A stretch of 64,000 nt of DNA from Herpomyces periplanetae (taxonomy: Eukaryota > Ascomycota > Laboulbeniomycetes > Herpomycetales > Herpomycetaceae): positions 84,371 through 148,370 of the forward strand of contig WMKJ01000023.1 in assembly GCA_009733715.1 (NCBI GenBank). Reading direction: 5' to 3'. Below the pieces are notes generated by a model, which did not search any database, was not told the DNA's origin, and saw only the letters and a list, made by a program, of their open reading frames with translations. Of the stretch, positions 57,017 to 64,000 are shown in pieces (within the stretch, counting starts at the first letter, position 1; the number at the start of each line of letters is the position of its first letter). Position numbers and translations under genes: made by a program.

Positions 57017-58254
57017 CTATAGTTGAAACATTTCACTGTTCTTAATTTTAGCTTCTTCACCCGGTTTGAAAGCGGGTAGCCCGATGAATGGGCAATTAGA
57101 GCATCTAAACGCATCTCCTAAAGCACAGTTACCACAACTTCCCAACTTCTCGTTTGTGCCAGTGAAATCGACTTCCGTTAAGTCGTCCTCATCAAGTCGG
57201 ACCGTTAAGAACTGAGCCGTTCCATTTCCGTTTAGAATTGCATCATTCGTGACTCTTCGTTTTTCATCTTCCTGTTGCATTCGCTCTTTTAATCCGCATG
57301 TACAATTTTTGCACGCTCGTCGCCTTTTGACTTCGCCGTCCGGACATCCGTTAGATTTATACCCTTCAATCGGTTAGCGTATGAGTTAACTAAGTCATGC
57401 CTTTTTTTTCTTTTGCCCCCTTCCATTCCTTGAATATCTCTACTTCTACCACCCACCATGCTGCACCCATTGTCATAGGTTTTTTCACCCTTGTACACAA
57501 ACCAAGATAAAAAGAAATCAAATTGAGCATAGGCATTTTCACACTTAATAACAAAGCTAGAAAGAAAGTGAGCGTATGTATGCGTACCGGAAGTATCTGG
57601 TGGTCTTAAATCATCAGCTGTAAGCAGAGTATCTTCATCGATTAATCCATCATCGCCTGTTATTAGAAGATTTTCATCATCATCAAAATCCACGAAGCCT
57701 ACACCTTGTAGGAGAGTAATATTAACTGGAGGTTTACGTCGAGTGAATTCCCGTACGCCGTTAACGTGGCCCTGGTAAACAAGACCGGCGGCTTGGCTAG
57801 TTTCACTGACAAGGTGATCGTTAACGTTCTCGGATAATGCATCATCACGGATTTGGAGTATACCGTTGTCAACTTTTAAGGCACAAGCGATACGCTCCAG
57901 CAGAGTTTTATCCAAATGTTGTTCAGACCGGCCCGTACCTAGAAGGATAATACGATCAAAAGTATCATTTCCTAGCCGGACCAGGCCTCCGGCCAGCCTA
58001 TCTAACATTTCCAAGTGTACATTCCATTGACCATCTGAAGTAACGCGTTCTGATGTTATAATATCTTGCACAAGTTTAGCCTGGCTAGCCATTTCCTGTG
58101 TAGCGAGTAATAATTTATTTCGCATTTCCGAGTTTTTTACCGTGTCCTCTATACCCGGTACGTTGACCACACCGGATGGTTTTGTTACCACACTGGTACC
58201 ACACTTGCCAAAGTCTCCATTACTTCCTGGTATATGCATCTCTGGTATGGCCAT
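57017..58254 (-). CDS. DRE2: Cytosolic Fe-S assembly protein DRE2 (anamorsin/CIAPIN1)
   Basis: Electron-transfer protein of the cytosolic Fe-S assembly machinery, partner of the diflavin reductase Tah18. Exons 57588-58254 and 57017-57363 give 337 aa (yeast 348). The N-terminal methyltransferase-like domain spans about 45-180, followed by an acidic linker ([22 protein letters not shown]). The CIAPIN1 domain has a cysteine set C-x10-C-x2-C-x-C ([10 protein letters not shown]) and a second C-x2-C-x7-C-x2-C ([15 protein letters not shown]), then [11 protein letters not shown]. The 224-nt intron (GTACGC...CTAACCGATTGAAG) joins DTS to [11 protein letters not shown]; it is open in the exon 1 frame. 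The donor is G|GTACGC. Confidence 0.94.
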
Positions 58255-59219
58255 TTTATCGACGACAACGATGACTACTTTGTAAACGGCAAAATGTTTT
58301 TCTCGTTACACTCACTTTTTAATCTTTAATCACACCACTAAATCCCTTACTATCGCTCTAGTTCACGTGACTTGTAATGTGATTTTACATACGCCACGTC
58401 AAATTAGGATGAAACGATGGGGTAGAGGACGAAAGCGTACGATTAAAAAAAATCAAACGGTTATTGATGTATGAACATCGACTAATGTTAACGTTAGCTT
58501 AGAATGAGAGTGTATGATGCTTGAATGAAACGATGGAGAAAGTACATTTATCATGGGCACACGAGTATTAGTGCATCAACTTTGCTGTAGATGTTGTCTC
58601 GTTTAAAATGAACAGATAAAGCGCTTGTTAAGTTGGCCTTTTAGTAAGGCGTAAGTGAAATGTTGCATATAGCCAGGATAACCTTTCGGGGCAAAACAAA
58701 GTGTGTACATGGCTCGATATTCCTAGTTCGAAGAGTAAAGTGAGGTTTGCGGGTGTGGTGTAAATAAAGACAATGAGATGTTGAGGTAAAAAAATTAGAA
58801 AACGTATACATCTATTGATAAGGAGAATATTTTCATTATCGTGGCCAAATATCCGTTCGCCCAAAGGTTCGTTAAGATGGACATTTACACTCCATCAACT
58901 ACGTCATCGGTAATACACTCGGGTGTCTTCAGTAAACCGGGCGGCTCACCTTGTTGTATGACGTCATTAAGCACTGGACCCGGGCCGAGATTCGAATTCA
59001 AAATTTTCCGGCAATTTTGCTTTTTCCGTCAATATTTTCGGCTTTTAACCCTTTGCCATCCATAGAATTTTATTCATTGGAAAAATTTTTGTTCAACGCG
59101 TTTTTTTCTCTACCTGCTAAATCACCATCTTTTGGGACAACCGGTTTTTCTATTTTCACACATTTTCTCAAGGGAAAGTGTGTGCATAACCTATATTTAC
59201 ACATCTACACACATTCAAT
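58255..59219. other. Divergent promoter region, DRE2 and ARG8
   Basis: No supported gene. E-box TCACGTGA at 58363-58370, about 110 bp upstream of the DRE2 start. A CRE palindrome TGACGTCA (58959-58966) sits about 255 bp upstream of the ARG8 ATG. The 150 bp before ARG8 are T-rich. Confidence 0.45.
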
Positions 59220-60578
59220 ATGATACTAATTGGAAAGTTAAATAGTACTTGCTATTCTTTTCAGCTTTACTCAAACTGGTTTCATTGTAAACGCTTAATT
59301 CATTCTAATTTAGGTATTCAGAGATCGGCATTATCTAATCGTCTCGCTGCTACAACCATTTATCGATCATACGTTAGCCAACGAAATGTTGTTCCTTTGT
59401 ACGATCGCCCGGATATTTTAATAGAACGAGGCAACGGTTGTTATGTATGGGACAAACAAGGACGTCGATACTTAGATTTTACATCAGGGATCTCAGTCAA
59501 TTCTCTTGGACATTGTGATAGTGAAATCGGGCAAATTATTGCAGAACAAGCTGCTACGCTAATACACACGAGTAACCTGTACATAAGCGAATGGCCAGTC
59601 CGAGCATGTGAAACAATTTGCACAAAAACTAGACAATCAGGTGGCATGTTCAACGCTCACCAGGCTTTTTTCTGTAATTCAGGCACAGAAGCTAATGAAG
59701 CTGCATTGAAATTTGCTCGGAAATACGCAAAAATTGTCAGTGGAAATAAGGATAAATTTGAAATTGTAGCATTTGAGAATGCTTTTCACGGTCGTACCAT
59801 GGGATCATTATCAGCCACGCCAAATCCAAAGTATCAAAAACCCTTTACTCCATTGGTCCCTGGATATCACTTTGGTAAAATTAACGAGTTAGCTAGCCTT
59901 AACCTGATTACCCAAAGTACCGCAGCTGTTATCATTGAACCTATACAAGGTGAGGGAGGTATTTGTACTGTGGATGAAACTTTCCTGACGGAACTACGTC
60001 AAAAGTGCAATGAGCATCAAGCTGTACTCATTTACGATGAAATTCAATGTGGAATGGGTCGTTCGGGTCGACTATGGGTACACAGTTACTTTTCCCCGGA
60101 CGCCCATCCAGACATCCTTACCACAGCGAAAGCTTTAGGTAACGGTATACCTATCGGTGCAATGGTAATTAATGATAAAATTGCACCTCATATCCAAGTG
60201 GGTGATCATGGAACAACCTTTGGAGGGAATCCACTCGCAACCCGTGTTGCTGTTAATTGTTTAGAACGTTTATCCGACCCAGCTTTGCATGAAAATGTTC
60301 TTAAGCTATCAAGTTTACTCGTTGGTCATTTAAACACTTTAATTTCCACATTTCCCCATCTATTCACAAGTGTACGTGGTAAAGGTTTAATGTTGGGTTT
60401 ACAAATGACCCAATCTCCTCTTCCTTTAATTAATCTTGCACTTCAAAACGGTCTACTCGTCATTGCCGCCGGTCATAATACCCTACGGATAACTCCACCT
60501 CTCATCGTTCAACCTGATCAAATCACAGATGCCATCAACATTCTTCATCAATGCGCCAAATCCCTTTCGTCCTCCTAA
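59220..60578 (+). CDS. ARG8: Acetylornithine aminotransferase
   Basis: Mitochondrial class III PLP aminotransferase converting N-acetylglutamate semialdehyde to N-acetylornithine in arginine synthesis. One exon, 452 aa. The N-terminal 55 residues are basic and lack acidic residues, a presequence. Then DFTSGISVNSLGHCD, FCNSGTEANEAALKFARKY, FENAFHGRTMGSLSAT, EPIQGEGG, DEIQCGMGRSG (PLP-contacting Asp in IYDEIQ) and the Schiff-base lysine K304 in TTAKALGNG, ending with RGKGLMLG. The spacing matches ArgD/Arg8 better than ornithine or GABA aminotransferases. The CRE motif upstream would suit amino-acid control by a bZIP factor. Confidence 0.94.
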   Translation: MILIGKLNSTCYSFQLYSNWFHCKRLIHSNLGIQRSALSNRLAATTIYRSYVSQRNVVPLYDRPDILIERGNGCYVWDKQGRRYLDFTSGISVNSLGHCDSEIGQIIAEQAATLIHTSNLYISEWPVRACETICTKTRQSGGMFNAHQAFFCNSGTEANEAALKFARKYAKIVSGNKDKFEIVAFENAFHGRTMGSLSATPNPKYQKPFTPLVPGYHFGKINELASLNLITQSTAAVIIEPIQGEGGICTVDETFLTELRQKCNEHQAVLIYDEIQCGMGRSGRLWVHSYFSPDAHPDILTTAKALGNGIPIGAMVINDKIAPHIQVGDHGTTFGGNPLATRVAVNCLERLSDPALHENVLKLSSLLVGHLNTLISTFPHLFTSVRGKGLMLGLQMTQSPLPLINLALQNGLLVIAAGHNTLRITPPLIVQPDQITDAINILHQCAKSLSSS

Positions 60579-60915
60579 CCTGGCTCCCCATGCTCATTTT
60601 CATCCGGTTGTATCACGTGATATTTTATTCGTCCATTGTTCGCAGTTGGCCCTGAGAAAGAGGCCATGATTACGGAAGTGCGTTGGCACGGTTTATTCAT
60701 TTATTCTACATTCATTGGTGACTGAGTACCAATTATTATTTACCTTAATGTTAAATACAAGTTCAGAATTAGAGTTACCTTATCTATGCTTGACAATTTA
60801 AGTTGTACAATTCTTCTAATTTATTTTACACTGCACGCGCACACACGAACCCCACACGCTCTTCACTATTAAAATATAAATATTTTTTGCCTATTTTACG
60901 CTTCTTCACTTACAA
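60579..60915. other. Intergenic, HOM6 promoter
   Basis: E-box TCACGTGA at 60613-60620, just past the ARG8 stop. The rest is AT-rich. Confidence 0.4.
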
Positions 60916-62205
60916 ATGGTCGATTCAGAAACACGCGCAGCTAGTATTGCGCTTAACTTAGCAGTACTAGGTGTAGGTGGAGTGGGCAAACGATTTATGG
61001 GCATGGTGGGTCAAGTGGAACATCAACTACGTGCAGCCGCTCAAAACGTTTTCGTTAACGTTAGCCTGGTAAGTAATTCGCGCGTATACATACAAGCTCG
61101 CTATACGCTTGCACCAGCTAGCGTAGAATACATTAGCGTAGATGCGTATACGGAAGCCCTAAGCAAAACAAACCAAGCTACTTTTCACTTGCCCGATGAA
61201 GTTGACCGTTTAATGTCGGTTATGGATAACATTTCTCACGCTACCTTAAACGCCCGTCAAGCCCGCATATGCGTTAATGTTTGCGTCGATCTAACAGCCA
61301 GTGCTAATGTTGCCCAAGCTTATCCGGCACTTCTAGCCCACGGTATACACATTGTTACTGCTAACAAAAAACCTTTTGCCGGACCGTTAACCTTATTTAC
61401 GGAAATTTATCGCTTAGCTCGTAATACTCTAGCCACTGTACCCGGCCTTTCGTCTACCCTTAGCATTTCTCCTTCCCGTTCTCCCCACCCCGGCCTCGTA
61501 TATCATGAATCAAGTGTAGGCGCCGGTTTACCCGTCATTGCTCCCCTACGTGATTTACTCGACACCGGTGATACCATCACTCGTATCGAAGGTGTATTCA
61601 GCGGTACACTTAGCTACATTTTCAATCAATTCGCTCCATCGGACTTTTCTGCTCCACCATCCCAACTTCCCAATTTTGCTACTGTTATCATTAACGCTAC
61701 CCACGCCGGTTATACTGAGCCTGACCCCCGTGACGATCTTCACGGTACCGATATAGCGCGAAAACTCGTTATCCTTGCTCGAATTTGTGGTGTATTCGTT
61801 GACTTATCGGATGTTAACGTTAACTCGCTCGTCCCTGATACTTTAGCGTCTTCCGAACTCATATCCTCCGCTAAATTCCTCTCTGAAATTCGTAGCAATC
61901 CCGCCTTACTCGACCACCCTATGGCCTTACGTCGTGATACTGCTCGAAAAAATAACCGTGTTCCACGCTATACCGCTACACTTGATCTAACAAATCCTGC
62001 CACTCCTCACCTTTCCGTTGCTCTATCTGATCTCCCTATTAACCATCCCATTGCCAACTTGTCTGCTTCCGATAATTTATTCGCTTTTCATACACAACGC
62101 TACGCTAGCACTCCCCTCATCATCCAAGGCGCTGGTGCTGGTTATGACGTCACTGCCATGGGCTTAATGTCCGACTTGATTCGCGTAGCGCATGTCACAT
62201 GTTAA
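60916..62205 (+). CDS. HOM6: Homoserine dehydrogenase
   Basis: NAD(P)-dependent reduction of aspartate semialdehyde to homoserine, on the way to threonine and methionine. One exon, 429 aa; yeast has 359. N-terminal dinucleotide loop GVGGVG (19-24), then VTANKKPFAG and the catalytic-domain hallmark YHESSVGAGLPVIAPLRDLL with GDTITRIEGVFSGTLSYIFN and DPRDDLHGTDIARKLVILAR. It lacks an ACT domain and a fused aspartokinase, as in fungi. Extra length comes from two polar loops, about 165-195 and 335-365. Like ARG8 next to it, it is an amino-acid gene, but nothing suggests an operon. Confidence 0.94.
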   Translation: MVDSETRAASIALNLAVLGVGGVGKRFMGMVGQVEHQLRAAAQNVFVNVSLVSNSRVYIQARYTLAPASVEYISVDAYTEALSKTNQATFHLPDEVDRLMSVMDNISHATLNARQARICVNVCVDLTASANVAQAYPALLAHGIHIVTANKKPFAGPLTLFTEIYRLARNTLATVPGLSSTLSISPSRSPHPGLVYHESSVGAGLPVIAPLRDLLDTGDTITRIEGVFSGTLSYIFNQFAPSDFSAPPSQLPNFATVIINATHAGYTEPDPRDDLHGTDIARKLVILARICGVFVDLSDVNVNSLVPDTLASSELISSAKFLSEIRSNPALLDHPMALRRDTARKNNRVPRYTATLDLTNPATPHLSVALSDLPINHPIANLSASDNLFAFHTQRYASTPLIIQGAGAGYDVTAMGLMSDLIRVAHVTC

Positions 62206-62298
62206 GTCTTGTCACTTAGTACTTTTCTGTAAAAAAAAACTCTCGCCCACCACGTGGGCCGAGGGGAATGAAAAAGGATTCCACTTCCATCCCGGCTT

Positions 62299-62395
62299 AG
62301 CCTCGGGCGGGTCTCGAACCCGCAACCTTGAGATGACCTACAATCCGTGGATTTGAGTAAGAGTCTCACGCGCTGACCAATTGTGCCACCGAGGC
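62299..62395 (-). tRNA. tRNA-Lys(CTT) with a 23-nt intron
   Basis: Read on the minus strand: acceptor GCCTCGG/CCGAGGC with full pairing, D arm GGCACAATTGGTCAGCGC, anticodon stem TGAGA/TCTCA, loop CTCTTA with anticodon CTT, T arm GCGGGTTCGAGACCCGC, discriminator T as in yeast tRNA-Lys(CTT). The intron follows position 37. A T5 run on the minus strand near 62269 is the probable terminator. Confidence 0.94.
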
Positions 62396-62697
62396 CCGAG
62401 GTGCGATAGACCACCAACGGCGCTGAGCGAGATCTAAAATATTAATATTATATACTACATTTTTACGTGGAAAAAAATACCGTAGACTCGGGACGACTGA
62501 ATTATGAGGTTATGCAAAGTCACTGACCCGATGTTTGATTAAGTGTTACGGGTACTTCAGAAGGAAGAAAAAAGGGTTGATTGTGCGAGACTGACGGCAT
62601 ATGTAGAGGGGGAAACTTTTAGTTACAGAGGACAGGGAGTATGAGTATACGTATAAAATATGGTACACGGGGATGGAGGATAGATCATGGGAATAAA
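62396..62697. other. Intergenic between tRNA-Lys and MDM31
   Basis: Upstream of the minus-strand tRNA and downstream of the MDM31 stop. Nothing recognisable. Confidence 0.3.
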
Positions 62698-64000
62698 TTA
62701 GACCATTTGACCAGCCAGGCCGAGGAAGAAAGCTTGGACAGCAAGTTGGAGTGTCCAAATGCCCACGTTACGAATTCGACGACGACGAGCTTGATCATCG
62801 TGAACAATATTTTGGACTAAAGTTTGGTGAGTTTTGGTGGATAAATCGGATAATAATCCACTATCGCCCAAGCCGATTTTACCCGCAAATTGAGAAGTGG
62901 GTTTATCGATACGACCACAGTTCAAGCGAAGCCGATTTCGATGCATATTAATATATGCAACAATAGGCTGTACCAAGGCATTGTTAATTGATGATATATC
63001 GCGCGTAAACAGTGGTACGCTAGCCCGTACGTTGGAAAACTGCAGGTTTAAATCAATGTTCATAATGGGTTCGGGAGAGGGGTTTTTTGTTTGTTCATGT
63101 TCAGCGTTGGGACGCTTAGTTTGGGTAAATAGTGTTGGGAGTTTACTTCGCACGTACTCGGACCACGTTAGATTTCCTTTACTTGATTTTATGCGTGACA
63201 TAATTACACTTGTAACACCTGTATAGGTTTCCGGAGGAAATCTCATATCGGCAACAATGTCAACGCTACCTTCACGAATCCATGATAACGGGCCCGTGGC
63301 ACCGTGATTCAAATGATCGATATTTAACCCGTCAATACGCAGTCGGGTCTGACGATACGCATGAACATCTCGATCATCACAACCTTTATCAGTCTGCACT
63401 GTTCCATCGAAATCATATTGACTTATGCTGGGTTGACTTCCCACTCCTTCCCCTTCGCCAAATTCAGATGCTGACGAAGGTCTCCATAGCGTATGAATGC
63501 TGAATAAAGAAGTATCAAAAGCACCGTGAACCGAATTCGCATTAAGGAAATCATAGCACACCCACTGTTTGCGCAAACGTCGCATATCACATGAATAAAT
63601 GCTAACGGGAAAAGGTCGAAATCCGTTGGGTTGGTAAACTGTAACTAACATGTCTTCTAATTTGAACGAGTCTAATTCAAAGTCACCAGGCCTCTGTTCA
63701 GTTGATATTCCATCTTCAATATCACTTTGATTATCGTGATCACGCTTAGACAAGTCTTCGTTTCCAGCCTGCGAGCATGGTTCGTTGAAAATGTGAGTTC
63801 TGTCCACGATTCCACGTACTCCGATAACTTCAACATCGCGTAGCAGACCTTTGCCACTGAACCACTTTGTAAATGACAACGTTACATTCACCGTGTCAAT
63901 ATATAATTCAAATTGTGCATTGTTATCATGTTCAGTATACAATGACGCTTCAAGTGTCGGATTGCTTGAATCAATTGTCAAATTATTACCCGAGTCATCA
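62698..64000 (-). CDS. MDM31: Mitochondrial distribution and morphology protein Mdm31/Mdm32, C-terminal part
   Basis: Inner-membrane protein for mitochondrial shape, nucleoid distribution and lipid balance. The frame is open to the right edge, so the N-terminus (presequence and first membrane segment) lies outside; 433 residues are visible. Family marks: DVEVIGVRGIVDRTHI, DSFKLEDMLVTVYQPNGFRP, IYSCDMRRLRKQWVCYDFLN, RLRIDGLNIDHL, WIREGSVDIVADMRFP and the C-terminal segment IWTLQLAVQAFFLGL, a likely second membrane anchor. Which of the two yeast paralogues it corresponds to cannot be told from this part. No intron is seen in the visible region. Confidence 0.92.
   Translation of the reverse strand, partial: DDSGNNLTIDSSNPTLEASLYTEHDNNAQFELYIDTVNVTLSFTKWFSGKGLLRDVEVIGVRGIVDRTHIFNEPCSQAGNEDLSKRDHDNQSDIEDGISTEQRPGDFELDSFKLEDMLVTVYQPNGFRPFPVSIYSCDMRRLRKQWVCYDFLNANSVHGAFDTSLFSIHTLWRPSSASEFGEGEGVGSQPSISQYDFDGTVQTDKGCDDRDVHAYRQTRLRIDGLNIDHLNHGATGPLSWIREGSVDIVADMRFPPETYTGVTSVIMSRIKSSKGNLTWSEYVRSKLPTLFTQTKRPNAEHEQTKNPSPEPIMNIDLNLQFSNVRASVPLFTRDISSINNALVQPIVAYINMHRNRLRLNCGRIDKPTSQFAGKIGLGDSGLLSDLSTKTHQTLVQNIVHDDQARRRRIRNVGIWTLQLAVQAFFLGLAGQMV

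Noticed and set aside
59220-62205. ARG8 and HOM6 as a metabolic gene cluster
   Set aside because: They belong to different pathways and are separated by a normal promoter; chance neighbours are simpler.

Overview
The window is a gene-dense stretch of fungal nuclear chromosome, roughly 40% GC by eye. The evidence for a fungus is the gene set: an APSES/ankyrin cell-cycle factor, Spa2, Asa1, Mdm31, Efm6, fungal-type Arg8 and Hom6, and class II aldolase. I modelled 30 protein genes (one running off the right edge) and 3 tRNA genes, about one gene per 2 kb. Twenty-one genes are spliced; I placed 44 introns by matching splice sites, reading frame and family alignment. Most introns are short (49 to about 150 nt), begin GTAAGT or GTATGT and carry a TTAAC/CTAAC-type branch site. 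The standard genetic code fits throughout. A complex I subunit (NDUFB7) argues against Saccharomyces- and Schizosaccharomyces-type yeasts, and intact biotin, arginine and homoserine genes argue against an obligate parasite. I cannot place it more precisely.

Layout. 1-5.0 kb: MBP1-like factor and the eEF1A methyltransferase EFM6, both minus. 5.0-7.0 kb: a three-exon NDUFB7 and an unidentified mitochondrial RRM-like protein, plus. 7.0-10.0 kb: NIP7 and NOC3 head to head, two ribosome-biogenesis genes sharing 270 bp. 10.2-15.9 kb: a cytochrome b5-domain protein, ASA1 and the ribosome-release GTPase RIA1/EFL1, minus. 16.8-20.7 kb: tRNA-Phe, PER1, DIC1, tRNA-Ala. 21-27.7 kb: OXA1, a SEP-domain protein without a UBX domain, nine-exon FBA1, gluconokinase. 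28-36.7 kb: branchpoint-binding protein MSL5, transketolase, glycerol-3-phosphate acyltransferase. 38.6-44.3 kb: a disordered unknown protein, MTG2 and a KAPA-synthase-like enzyme. 44.3-50.3 kb: NOP53 and mitochondrial glutamyl-tRNA synthetase (divergent), aspartate aminotransferase. 50.3-53.6 kb: sparse, with one small two-exon gene. 53.6-58.3 kb: SPA2 and DRE2 tail to tail. 59-64 kb: ARG8, HOM6, tRNA-Lys, MDM31.

Functional themes are housekeeping: 60S maturation (NIP7, NOC3, NOP53, EFL1), mitochondrial biogenesis (OXA1, MTG2, MSE1, MDM31, DIC1, NDUFB7), central carbon flux (aldolase, transketolase, gluconokinase) and amino-acid synthesis (ARG8, HOM6, AAT, KAPA synthase). I saw no CRISPR array, secondary-metabolite cluster or intact transposon. 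The best leads are three unidentified proteins, the UBX-less SEP protein, a 23-bp stem with repeated arms near 10.7 kb, a GC-AG intron and two 5' mini-exons in FBA1, two introns that stay open in frame, and introns in all three tRNA genes.
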